64,000 nt of DNA from Streblospio benedicti (lineage: Eukaryota; Annelida; Polychaeta; Spionida; Spionidae), in contig CM032662.1 in NCBI GenBank assembly GCA_019095985.1, positions 38,554,182 to 38,618,181 on the forward strand, given 5' to 3'. Position 1 is the stretch's first letter. Every line of letters starts with the position of its first letter. The notes beneath the pieces were generated by a model. It was not told the origin of the DNA. It was given only the letters and a program-made list of their open reading frames with translations, and did no database searches. Of the stretch, positions 50,793-63,200 are shown in pieces. The translations under genes were made by a program, and so were the position numbers.

Positions 50793-51004
50793 CCATATGC
50801 TGTCTACCAAGTTAATAGAATAATTTATATAAAGTAATAATCATACCGCATAGATCAAAATTATACTGTATTTTGTTTTTTATTTTTTATACAAGTAACC
50901 CTGTTATCATGATTATGAGCTTATTGAATAGGGACCTTGATATTGTATAGAATATGTATATTAAATAAAGGGCAGGTACTTTTTTCTAACTCGTGATGAG
51001 AACG

Positions 51005-51714
51005 TCTAGTAAAAAAAAAAGGGTTTTGTGAATCATCACAAAACTTTGCTCACTGATAGATAATAATTTATGATAATGGAAAAAAATAATATTAACACAC
51101 GTCTTCAGGCTAGATTTTATTGCAAAAATATATTTGTGTCAATATTTTTGTGATATATTACAATGCGTATGAAAGGAATGGCTGACCTGTCGCAATTCAA
51201 TCTGCAATTTCTAAAAAACTTTCATGTGAATGGCTGTAAAAATAATTTTCCCTTCAAGCTTAAACTATATACTATCAAAAATAGCAAAATAATGATACCT
51301 CTTTAGGCTAGTTTTTGAGATATAGTTATTTAAAGAAATGTATCTAATATCCTCAACGTGTGATATCACAGTAAATAAGTATATGCACTTAGATTTACAC
51401 ACAATATATTGTTATAATGCCAGAATAAATACTGGTTATGGTTATTTGAACATTAAATCAGTGACTTTAGTAAGATAATAAAACTATAATTAGGTATCAA
51501 ATGCATAAATAAAGTGCTATAGAATAAAATTACTAAAAAAGAGCATCAATCCAAGTGTTATCCATAGATGCATTTCTAGTAAAAAAAAAGTTTTGTGAAT
51601 CATCACAAAATTTTGCTCACTGATAGATAATAATTTATAATAATGGAAAAAAAATAATATTAACACACATCTTCAGGCTAGATTTTATTATAAAAAAATA
51701 TTTGTGTCAATTTT
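51005..51714. repeat. 140-bp direct repeat pair
   Basis: Segments 51005-51150 and 51572-51714 are nearly identical (both contain GTGAATCATCACAAAA and CTTCAGGCTAGATTTTATT). They are separated by about 420 bases of unrelated AT-rich sequence. The family is unknown. Confidence 0.75.
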
Positions 51715-51734
51715 ACTACTTATGCAATGTTTAG

Positions 51735-51820
51735 CCAGCAGGTGGCAGCATTATGTCACTGTTATGATCAATAAGCTAACAGGTGGCAGTAGTTTTATTG
51801 CTTGCCACTAGAGGGCACCA
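51735..51820. promoter_or_regulatory. Cluster of three CTCF-like motifs
   Basis: CCAGCAGGTGGCAGCA at 51735-51750, AACAGGTGGCAGTA at 51778-51791 and TGCCACTAGAGGGCACCA at 51803-51820. The first and third fit the CTCF core (CCASYAGRKGGCRS) well; the second is weaker. All point the same way, between the RING and CDKN3 genes. Confidence 0.5.
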
Positions 51821-51862
51821 CGTGGATGTTCTCAAGAACCTTAATAGGTCATCCTCATCTAA

Positions 51863-52259
51863 GGGACCATTCAGTATTTGTGACCGGGTGGGGTAGGAGG
51901 ATTTTTCCAAAATTGCTGTGAAAAATTAATAGCCCCCCTCAAACCTCTGTGAAAAAAGTGGTAACCCCCCTCAATTTCATGTGACAAAAATTGATGACAC
52001 GACCCCCAACAGTTAATGCATTCATTGTCGGTTAACTAAAATCCTATTTGATGGATATCCATAATATATAATAAACAGTAAATTTTAGTACAGAATCTCC
52101 AAAAAAATAGGGGTAAATTTTATGTGAAAAAATTGATAGCCCCACCCCCTCAAAAGTGTGTGAAAAAATTGATAGCCCCCCTCCAAACATTGTGACAAAA
52201 GTTCATGGCCCGTCCTAAAATTCTCCTACCCCACCCTGTCATAAATACTGAATGGTCCC
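51863..52259. mobile_element. Harbinger-like MITE with TAA target duplication
   Basis: 397 bp with inverted ends of about 37 bases starting GGGACCATTCAGTATTT, flanked by TAA. The interior repeats variants of TGTGAAAAAATTGATAGCCC. The ends resemble the element at 22941 (GGGAC...ACCATTC) without being the same family. Confidence 0.8.
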
Positions 52260-52632
52260 TAACCTTCCAAGCACCATTTCATCTAAACAAATTTTAGATG
52301 TAGCACCTTGTTTTAATTTGTTTTCAAGATTTGCCTGCCAATAAATATGTAGCATTTCTTATAAATATTCTAATTCCCCCCATTTACTTTTTGTGTGGGT
52401 GAAAGGAGAGCTTATTAAGATTACAACGTCCTCGTGTCTGATATACAGATGATTATAATCGACATTTTTTTTTTTTTATTATGTAATTTGAGGGATACAA
52501 TCAACCTGTTAATGTGAGGGATACACGGATTTGGAATACTGCCAACTAGGAAGTGCGGCAAAATCAAAATATCTATCCATATAAAAAAAGAAGGAATTTG
52601 GTTTACATACTACATATTAGTATCCTTTTAGG

Positions 52633-55600
52633 ATGAACGAGTTTGATTCCTCGGATGAGGACTCTCAAACTTTTGACAGTTCTCCATTTCACATTGATTG
52701 GTTTGTCTTTTATGAAAATTATTTCCACTAGGCCCTAACAACTGTAAAACGTAAAATCACTAGACCGTGACGTCCAGAGCACTGCACACCCAGTTCGTGT
52801 GCACACCCAGTTCGTGTGTTATTTAAATAGAATTGTTAGGCTCTAAACAATTAGCACACAATATTACTACTTTACACATTTTTGCTCTCCCGGTGCCAAA
52901 GTGAAAAAAAATTCTAGTAAGATCTAATGTAAATAAACATGTTCAAATCCCCAATTATCGCCACGCACGAACTGGGTGTGCATGCAACGAATTGCACCGT
53001 AGTATAATTTTAATGAATCATAACAACTGTGTTTATCATGCAACAATACAAGTACATGTAAGTAGCTTTATTTTGACATATCAAACACTATTGAGGGTTC
53101 ATAATAGCTGTGCTACGATTGTTTAAACAATAAAATGCACGAACTGGGTGTGCAGTGATCTATTATATGTACTCTACTGTTAATTTGGGGGGGGGGGGCT
53201 AAAAAATGAAGGAAAAAGGGTAAAAAGCAAAAAAATAAAACAGAAAAGAAAGAGGGATATGGGATTTCTAGACCCTCTATACATAGACCCCCTATCCCCA
53301 CCTCAATAAACCTCGGGTTTGTACTGTTCGATCTTGTTATAATTAATTAAGTGACAGTAGCAGCTCTGATAATTGCCATTAATTAATTGTGCCTGTATAT
53401 TGGTGTTGAAATTATTTCAATGTTAATGATTTCTTCTTTTGTTTTGTATTTTAAAATAATTTAATAATTTAAATAATTTTTATAATCAGTAAGTCTTCCG
53501 TGACTTTGAATATATTTAAAGTTAACATTTGGCAACTTTCCCCAACCTATCTTAAATCAAGCATATAAAATTGCATGTATATTGAATCTTATAGGTTGAA
53601 TCATGGAGATATGACAAATATTGTTGGGCTGTGTGCACTACCAGGTTAGTACAAACTCCATGCATTTTGGTAAGATATATGTATTATATCTATTATAGGT
53701 CATATTATATATAGATCTATAGTAGTGTATTTTCACAAGTTTTGTTTAAGAGCTTAGTACAAGAATGGAAGGTGCTTCATATGAAAATGGTATATCGTTG
53801 TATTTAATATATATCACCCTGAAATGATTTGTCACTATTTTATCTCTTTTCAATAGGATGTAAATTTAAAGATACCTGGAGAAGACTAGAATCTGATATT
53901 GGCAAGTATTCTTCAATTATTGCAGTTCATGATTATTTAGAGGGGCGCTCAATTTTCTTTGGTCACAGTAGGCGCTCAATTTTAATTCAAAGGGAGAGAG
54001 AGGGCATTCAATTCTCAAACTGAAAAGGTAATATTTTATGGACTTTTGTTGCGAATTGATGCATTCCTGCAATATGCATGCTTTTGGATATAACTCTATT
54101 GTAATGTCAACAAGTCAAATAGATTGCTAAATATGTATTTATTGACCATTGACAGTGAATGATTCATTCCAACACACTTAAAACAGTTCTTAGGGAATCT
54201 GTCCAATATCAAACTTTCTCTGAGCAAACTTTATGATACGAAAGTATGTCATTGTTGATATTTATCCGGGTGGGGGTGGGCTCTTAGTTTCTTAATGTTC
54301 ATATGGGGTGGGCATTCAATTTCAACTTAGAGAGTTAGGGAGGGTGTTCAAATTTTTGATCTTATTACTACCAAATGACTGCCCCCCCCATGTACAATTA
54401 ATGATGGTCGCTCCCTTAGATAACTATAATTTGATAGATGTCTTAGGAACTTTTTATGGTTTTATATTATAATGCCTGATGTAAAATGACAAACTTAAAT
54501 GTAACCATTTTTGTTTTCATTTTGCATTTTTGTATGCTCCCTAGCTGGGGGATTGAGAAAGGTAATATAGTGTGACGAGAATGTTTATAACCTGGTGTGA
54601 ATGTAAAGTCTAGCTGATGATAATAGTGAACTGCAACTAAAAAAATGCATTTACAATATTTTAGAGGAACTCCAGGCACAAGAAATCAAAGACGTGTTTC
54701 TCTTATGCACTCTGGGTGAATTGAGGAAATACAGAGTGTCAAAACTTATTGAATATTATACAAAGGCAAAAATCTCTGTCCACCATTATCCATTTAGTGA
54801 TGGAGATGTTCCCGAGGAAACCGCATTGAAACAAATGATTGAGGAAATCATTCTTTGTGTTGACAAGAAAAAAAGATGCATCATTCAGTAGGTTGGATTC
54901 ATGCACTTGTATCTATGAATAGAATGGATGATAGATCTGTGATTGAGGAAGAATTTAACTGCTGAAATACTCTCACAAATTTAATGGATAAATGGAAAAG
55001 AACACTAAATCATATTGAGCAACACATTGAGTTAACTAAATTTGAAAGAAGGTTGAAATTATAATTTATGATTATATTCATTATTTTTAAGCAATATCCC
55101 CTGAGTATCCCAATGAAAATGTAATATAAATATAGTCTTTGTAGACTGTCCTGTACAAAGGACATCTATGAAATATTCAATCTATCTTTTTGAATCAATG
55201 AAATATATGTACATGTTTTTATTTTCAGTTGCTACGGAGGATACGGTAGAACAGGTTTAGGTAATATATTTTACAATCCAGCAAAATGACCCGCTGAATC
55301 CTAGACAGCTAATTTAATTACATTTATTAAAAAAATGTAGTGGTTTAAAATTATTTTACTGTATTGCATATAGAATGAAATAAGAGATATGTTGTATAAA
55401 TCATATGATATATTGATTATCACTTCTTGATTACGTATTTTATGTATTAGTTGCAGCATGTGCATTGTTGCATATGGACAACAGTTTAGACGCAGAAAAA
55501 GCTATAGAAATAATTCGCAATCTGAGAGGAGTGCGAGCTATACAGTCCGTCAAAGTAAGTGTTCTCAATTGTATGTGTATAAAATCTATTATTTATTAAG

Positions 55601-55691
55601 ATCAATATTTTGTTTGTCAATGTACACTTTTATATTTCAGCAATACAATTATATCAATGATTTTATCAGCACTACTGGAAGCAACGGATAA
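52633..55691 (+). CDS. CDKN3: Cyclin-dependent kinase inhibitor 3 (KAP phosphatase)
   Basis: Dual-specificity phosphatase that removes the activating T-loop phosphate from cyclin-dependent kinases. Exons: 52633-52700, 53595-53644, 53857-53901, 54665-54887, 55229-55260, 55451-55554 and 55641-55691, joining to 190 residues (human 212). The N-terminus MNEFDSSDED matches the human start region; LCALPGCKFKD follows, then DVFLLCTLGELRKYRV. The general-acid Asp lies in FSDGD, and the active site HCYGGYGRTG fits HCx5R and is intact. The C-terminal LRGVRAIQSVKQYNYINDF matches closely. Intron 3 uses a GC donor (GCAAGT at 53902), the only choice that keeps the frame and gives SDIEELQ, which aligns with the human sequence. 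A polyadenylation signal lies at 55737-55742. Confidence 0.95.
52780..53157. mobile_element. MITE with iterated termini in CDKN3 intron 1
   Basis: The ends CACTGCACACCCAGTTCGTG (52780-52799) and its exact complement (53138-53157) bound 378 bp. A second terminal motif follows directly on the left (about 52801-52818), and a reversed copy lies inside at about 52965-52983. No coding capacity. Confidence 0.7.
54529..54657 (+). repeat. SINE copy 7, ending at a CDKN3 splice acceptor
   Basis: Headless copy of the SINE family at 25706 (TGTATGCTCCCTAGCTGGGG, AACCTGGTGTGAATGTAAAG, GAACTGCAACTA). Its tail CATTTACAAT ends seven bases before the first base of CDKN3 exon 4. Confidence 0.7.
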
Positions 55692-55742
55692 TAAAAACGA
55701 AAGGCTGTTAGACTTGTACTTGCTGACTTGCTGTTGAATAAA

Positions 55743-57200
55743 AAGAAGATTATGTTCTAAAGTATTGTTCTATTAAATGGAATTTCTTAGAAAAATAGCA
55801 CAATTCTTGAATTATGTGATGGAAGTAGTGTATGAAGACATAGAATTTATGTAATAGACATAGAATTTAAGTAAATTGATAAGCATATGTTCGTGTATTT
55901 ATTTAATTTTACCAAAGGGAGACTCCTGGCTTTGGTACTGTCCATGCGCTATAACATTGGGGTCCAGAAATGAGTATATATAGCTATCCTTTTGCAGAAT
56001 AAATGTGCTCAATTATTGCGAAAATGTTTCTGGTTTTATTTTCATGTGTTATGGTACAATTTTTAATTAATTTTTAAAAAGTATTATATATCGGTTAAGT
56101 ACTAGTTCATTGAATTTTGACTTGTGAACAACGCTGCTAATTCAACCCGTTACATGTAATTATTAACTAAGTTCATATTATGCTCCGGGATTATTCTTCA
56201 TTATGTTGTACCAACAAAGTGTTGACAAGAATTTGGTGCACTTTTAATTGGCTACTGCTGATGACATAGTTGCTTATGTTTGAAAGTTGTTGAGCAAAAA
56301 CTAATATTAGCACCCCTCCGATTACTCTGTGATGAGTATATGCCATGACTTTGGTGTACCTTTGAATACGTTACATTTCGATGTGCAAAATATTAATCTT
56401 ACATTTAATATTGACTTAATGCATTCATTTAGCTTTTTGATTTGCTTTCAATGAGGATTTTATTCAATTAAAAATACATTGAATTTCATAAGAAGTCATG
56501 GCAGATCTTCAAGTTTCAAATATTTTGAATTTTCCTAAACTTTCAAATGTTCACTTATTAAGGGGTCTAGAAACCCCACATTATTTTTTGGTCTTCCCCC
56601 ACAACCCACATTTTTTCAACCTTGACTTGGTAGGTTGATCGAGTTGTTATAAATGAAAGCATCATTGAATCCTCTATATACTAGAACTTTCGATTTACAC
56701 ACAGTTTTTCGATTGAATATGAAAGCGGGATATGTAATGGTTTTTAGATTTTTCTTAAAATCTTATGTTCTTCAATTTTTGTTTTTGATGTTCAATTCGA
56801 CCTTGTGCAATCACTGTCATTCTGATATTCTGCTCACATAATTTTGTGATGTGATATGATTGCACCTGCAACTGGGATTTTATTGTATTGTTTAAGGTTT
56901 CTTTTTCAGATTTTCCAAGTCAAAGTACATAATTTATGCACTATAGCAAACCACATACATTTATTTTGGCACATCTACCTTAAGGCATTAAAATTTCACT
57001 CTCATGTCCACCTTAACATCTGTAGCCTAAATCAATAAAACTAATTGCCTGGTAACGGTGGACACACGTGTGATCGAGACTACAAACAGATCTAGGTCAA
57101 AAGAAAATGGTGGTGATCATCTAAGATTTAATTATTTCATGTTAATTAATGTAGATTTTTGTGCTTGTCTGGTTTCAAGGTCGTATCAGCTGTGAATAAA
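55743..57200. other. Intergenic between CDKN3 and DPH6
   Basis: No gene seen. The DPH6 promoter must lie close to 57200, but no clear core elements stand out. Confidence 0.35.
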
Positions 57201-60200
57201 ATGAAAGTTGTAGGTCTAATAAGGTATGGTTGTGTAGATCTTATTATGTCAAATGCATCATATAGATGTAAAATGTGAATAATAGTGGGTGATAAAAGGG
57301 CACATGTGGAGGATTTTGAAACCATATAATATAGTAGTAAATTAGACTTAAAAATGTATTTTATGATCATGTAATGTGGTAGATCTACCCACAAACTTAC
57401 TCCATAGTCACCTACTTAAAATCAGGGTTGGCAGGTTTCTCCCCTTGGGGTTTTTCCCCTTGTTTCTCCCACTTACATACCATGCATATTTTATTTACAT
57501 TTTGAGCATGATTTAATTATATTCAATTACAAGTGTTGTGTTTAAAAAGGTGGTTGCTAACCAGAAAATTTCCAACCACCACCTTAACCAGAACTTTCCA
57601 ACCACCACCTTAACCAGAACTATGAATGTTCAAATTAGTCCACAGTGGCAAAAGATGGTAAATCGAAACCGAAATCCTCTTCCTGGAAATATTACAATGA
57701 AAATATTTTGCTATCATTAGTTGCATCATGCATTTTGTCAGCCTCAAGTAGCCTTTCTCCAACAGTATAGGATTATTAGGCACGACAGGAGCTAACCAAC
57801 CTGTATATCATGTAGTGCACAGTTGCATAATTCACAAAATCAGGTGAATTGTTTAACAAGATTTGGTTATTAGGCGAGTTCTTCAGGCGAATAATGACAA
57901 GTGCGAAGAACGAGTCGTTATTCGCTACAAGAATGAGTCCTAATGACAAAATTCATGTTAAACAACTAACCCGATTTTGTATTTATCAATCTTCTTTATA
58001 CATTTAAAAGAAAATGTTCTAAGAACCTCTTGTTTAATACTGGANNNNNNNNNNNNNNNNNNNNNNNNNNNNNNNNNNNNNNNNNNNNNNNNNNNNNNNN
58101 NNNNNNNNNNNNNNNNNNNNNNNNNNNNNNNNNNNNNNNNNNNNTACAATGAAAATATTTTGCTATCATTAGTTGCATCATGCATTTTGTCAGCCTCAAG
58201 TAGCCTTTCTCCAACAGTATAGGATTATTAGGCACGACAGGAGCTAACCAACCTGTATATCATGTAGTGCACAGTTGCATAATTCACAAAATCAGGTGAA
58301 TTGTTTAACAAGATTTGGTTATTAGGCGAGTTCTTCAGGCGAATAATGACAAGTGCGAAGAACGAGTCGTTATTCGCTACAAGAATGAGTCCTAATGACA
58401 AAATTCATGTTAAACAACTAACCCGATTTTGTATTTATCAATCTTCTTTATACATTTAAAAGAAAATGTTCTAAGAACCTCTTGTTTAATACTGGAATTT
58501 GTTGAGTAAATCCCTCACTGAAATCCCTATGTGCAGATCGCGTAGAAATACAATGTGGCCGCCGCATCTTTATGTATGATTAGATCTACCTCTATCATCA
58601 GGCCATCAATTAAATGGAGAATTCTACTTTGCTAGATCTACATGTATCTCAAAAGCTGCACTAATGACCTAGATCTAAAAGTTCTAAACTATTAAGTCAA
58701 TAAATGATATTTGTTTTAAAGATTATAAATTGATATTATAAATTTATATACGATCGCATCATTATTGCTTCAGTGGCGGCAAAGACAGCTGCTACAACAT
58801 GATGCAATGTGTAGCAGAAGGACACAACATAGTAGCTTTGGCAAATCTGAAGCCAAAGGATAAAGGTAGAAAGTAACGTATGATCCTACACTGATGTTGA
58901 ATTATGGCCTGAGCTTTTATGGCTTAAAGAATAGTGAATTTAACTTCAATACACATGACCACAGGATTGTGGGTTCAAGTCCTGGGCCGTACCAGTGATG
59001 AAGGTTAAAGTAGTTATTCACTTGCCTGCTGCACACAGTTATCTACACATGTAATATGTACACTAAATTTATTATGATGTCGATGCCGAACGTACAAGTT
59101 ATGAAAGTAAATGGAATGCCAATGATTACTTTAATAACTATTAAGTGAACTGAGAATACGGACAGAAGACTATAAAACTCACACATGTAAATTATTTACA
59201 TTAAGTATTTTGTATTCATTGAACATTATTAATAAGCATTACAAGATATTGTAGACCAATGATAAAAGTAAATTGTTTAGAAAATTAGCAATATATATTT
59301 TTCCTCATTTTTGTACACTAGAGGCTATGCTAAAACTGATATAAAATAGTAAAATATATTTATATTGGTCTTTTATAGATGAACTTGACAGCTACATGTA
59401 TCAAACCGTCGGTCACCATGCCATAGACCTGTATGCTGAAGCGATGGATCTTCCTTTATATAGAAGAACAATAGAAGGTGGTTCATTGGAACAAGGTCGA
59501 GATTACAAGCAAAATTCACAGGATGAGGTGGAAGACTTGTATATACTGCTAAAAGAAGTCATGGTAGGGTTGAAATTAAAAGATACATCAATTTAGCATT
59601 TCCGTTGTTAAACATTTGTACTTGGCAAAATGGCAATGTGCCAGGTGTTTTTGTTTATTGTCCAGTGTAAAATTCAGTGGAAAATTGTACTTTTTTGATT
59701 TGGCGTATATTGAAAAAGTTAACAGCATATGCTAGTTTGCAAGCAAAAATATGCTATTAAAATCAATCATGTGTTTTACAGGAAGCAACAGGAGCAGAAG
59801 CTGTGTCAGTGGGAGCCATTTTATCTGACTATCAACGTGTCAGAGTGGAAAATGTGTAAGATTGTTCTAAAATGTCATGAAAAATGTAGTGTTATTGCAA
59901 TGTAAAGTTGACTTGACTGAGCTTTTTGATATATGCATAGGACAGTATGAACCACACTTGATGTTACATAGTTCAGTAAAACCTTGTCAGTGGGACACCT
60001 TGCAAAAGCGACATTTTGTCAGCCTCTGTTGGATATTTATTGTTACTAAATGTGTCTTCACTATTGGGAACATTATTATTGTACTTCCACCAGTAGAAGA
60101 CTCAATCACACATTAAATTTTGAAGCAAACATATTAACAAACTTTCCAATGTCTCATTTGTCAAAAAGTTTCCTTATAATTATATAACATCAAGTACAAT

Positions 60201-63200
60201 GTACTAACTTGTACTCCACAACACATATCAAACTATTGTCCCAAAAATTTTCATTTGTATTTTTCTATTCCTATTGTAATGTGTTTAAATTTCTTTCCAG
60301 ATGTTCCAGACTTGGACTGACACCATTAGCATACTTGTGGAGGCGAGATCAGGATGAATTGCTGAATGAGATGATTCAATGTGATGTTGATGCCATTCTC
60401 ATAAAAGTTGCAGCTTTAGGTATTAATCTTTTTCTTGATGGTAATTGGACGGACTATTTTTTAGGCATTGTTTTAGGCATTCTTTTGTACCATCATTTAA
60501 CTGCAACAGTATGATGATATTAGAATAGATGAAGTATCATTGTGTTGTTGGAAGTATATGATTTTATGTCCACACATTTTAGGTTTAGATCCAAAGAAAC
60601 ACCTTGGGGTATCGTTGAAAAATATACAGTCTCATATGCAGAAAATGGTAAATTTTTGTCTCCTTTTATTACATTGCTAAAGGCTACAAAAATTTTGATC
60701 CCTAGTTTCAGATTTGCGCCAATGCGTACTGGAAGGGCCCTCTGAATGAAAAAAATCTTCTCTTGTCAAATATATTTATATTATCCGACCAGCATCATAT
60801 AATTCTGGCTTTTTTTCATTTAAAGTCGCTGTGTCTATGTTTGCATCGCTTGTCTTTTACCGGTTAGCATTTCGTAGGAGCTTTAACGTGACCCCTTTAA
60901 GTAATAAGATGCATTTACTACGGGTGGGAACTTCGGTTTCCTTTTTAAAGCGCAGGCGGGACATTTGAACTACTGAGCATGCGCACTGACACGGAAACGT
61001 GCTTGTGTTACGTTGTGTATATATTTTTCATATCACAATATTATAAAGTAAGTTATTTCTATTTTCTGGCAACCATTCGTAATAGATTGGTTGAATAACG
61101 TTATTAATTGATTATACATTACTATATTTGACACCCAGAATCATGGAAAAAATGTGCACGACTTAGACAGTGTCTACACACCTGATTGAACTTTCTTTTG
61201 TAATAAACCGTATGCAATGACATACACTCCCAGGAAAGTTACTTTTGGTGAAATTACCGTGGCAAAATAAAGTCAGGTTTGTTGGTATGAAAAGAAATTC
61301 AGAACCATAAGCCCATGTTCGATGTTAGGCCCACGGGCCTTTATATGTGAATAATAATAATAATAATAATAATTTATTTTTATAGTATCAAATCACAATC
61401 ATAAATGACATTTAGTGCTCGAGATACTTTACAAGAAACATATCTAATACAATTTTACAGTTACAGTCACAAACTTATATACATGTATATACATTACTAT
61501 TATATTGCAAGCAATAATGATTAGTAATTTTAATGTCTTTTGATGTCTATTTACTTAATTCATACAAGAGTCACTGAGGATATGCTAAGGTGAATAAGTG
61601 AGTTTTAAGATCAGTCTTGAATTTTGAGGTCACTGATTTATTCTGGTAGTACATTCCAGAGTCGGAATTTAGGGATGCAAACGATCTTTCCCTAAAAATT
61701 TTTAAGGTTGACTTTGTAGTGTTTTAGCAGGTTAGTATTGCTTGATCGCAAGGCTCTTGTTGGAACATATCTCTCAATCAAGGATGACAGATATTCTGGT
61801 GCCTTGCCTTGCAAACACTTAAAAACTGTCAAGCAGATCTTATACACTATTCTATATTTTATAGGAAGCCAATGTAACCGCTTCAGTATGGGAGTTATGT
61901 GTTCGTGTCTTTTTGTTCTCGTAATAATACGAGCAGCACTGTTCTGAACTAATTGCAGTTTATGCAAAGTCTGGTCACTCAATCCATACAAAATGCTATT
62001 GCAGCTATCCAGTCGTGATGTAACGAATGAATGGACCAATGTTTTCGTTGCCTCTTCTGTCAGATTTGGACGGATCCGTGCAATGCTCCTGAGCTGTCCA
62101 TAGCATGCCTTGCATATGTTGTTGACGTGGGGGATCATGGTGAGTTCAGCGTCAACAATGACCCCAATGTGAATACAGTGTCATAATAACAAAGAATATT
62201 TTTAAAAAGCTGAAATTTTAATTCATATCACCTTAACACAGTCTTTTTAAACCAATTTATTTTGCTAATTTTACAAATTTTGGATTGACTTTTTTACTTT
62301 GCTTTATTTTTTCCTCCCTACTCTTTGATTTTAGATTTATTTTTTATTTTCCACCCAACCCAGAGCAGCAATCATACATTTTTTTTTTTTTATTTTCCCT
62401 CCCTCCCTCATGAAAATTTTAGGTACAAAAAAAAATCTGAAACTAGGGATCAAAGTTTGGCCGCCTTATAAATCATTAATGTTAGAAATTTAATATTGGT
62501 CGTTGATCACTGTACAAAATAATATTATATGGAGTAATGTGAATATTTTATAGAAAGAATTGTATGGCCTCAATGTTTGTGGAGAAGGGGGAGAGTACGA
62601 AACATTTACATTGGATTGTCCTTTGTTTTTGAAGAAATTAGTCATGTGAGTTTCACTTCTAATTGAGAAAAGTCATCATAGTTTTGTAATTTTTGGAACT
62701 TTTGAATTTGGATATGTTCAATACTTCAAAAAACATTTTGTATGTTAAGAATGACTATCCTTATATACACTCTAAAATGATCCTATATACTTGTAAAATA
62801 TGTTGTAAAGATTAGAGATTTACTTATTACACGAGATTATTACTTAAAATGAGATTTACTTATTAATTGGATTGTTGCTGTGTATTTTAGTGATGAACGC
62901 AAAATGGTTATTCACTCAGATGATGCATTTGCACCAGTAGCATATTTGAATTTTGAATCTATGCATTTAGAAGACAAGCACACCGTAAGTTTTGATTAAT
63001 AGTTTGAGGTTCTTACTATATCAGCACTTTCGCTCTGAGTTATGGTGTTTTTCAACATTAAGTTATGATATTAAATTTTTGTTCTGAAGTGAGGTATATC
63101 TTCAGGACTACAATGAACATGCATTACAACTAGATTATATTAACTTTTCGAATAGGATCGTAACCTGACACAGTATGAGAGAATCAAACATCTCTCGATG

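Larger units (their letters stand above)
57693..58496. repeat. 352-bp direct repeat flanking an assembly gap
   Basis: 57693-58044 and 58145-58496 read as identical by eye, separated only by 100 N (58045-58144). This is what two unmerged overlapping contig ends look like. It lies in DPH6 intron 1. Confidence 0.85.

Noticed and set aside
53902-54023. A longer CDKN3 exon 3, or a GT donor at 53906
   Set aside because: Both break the match to the family and the frame into exon 4; the GC donor at 53902 restores it.
61738-61947. A plus-strand protein opposite the LINE
   Set aside because: It is the antisense of the reverse transcriptase frame.
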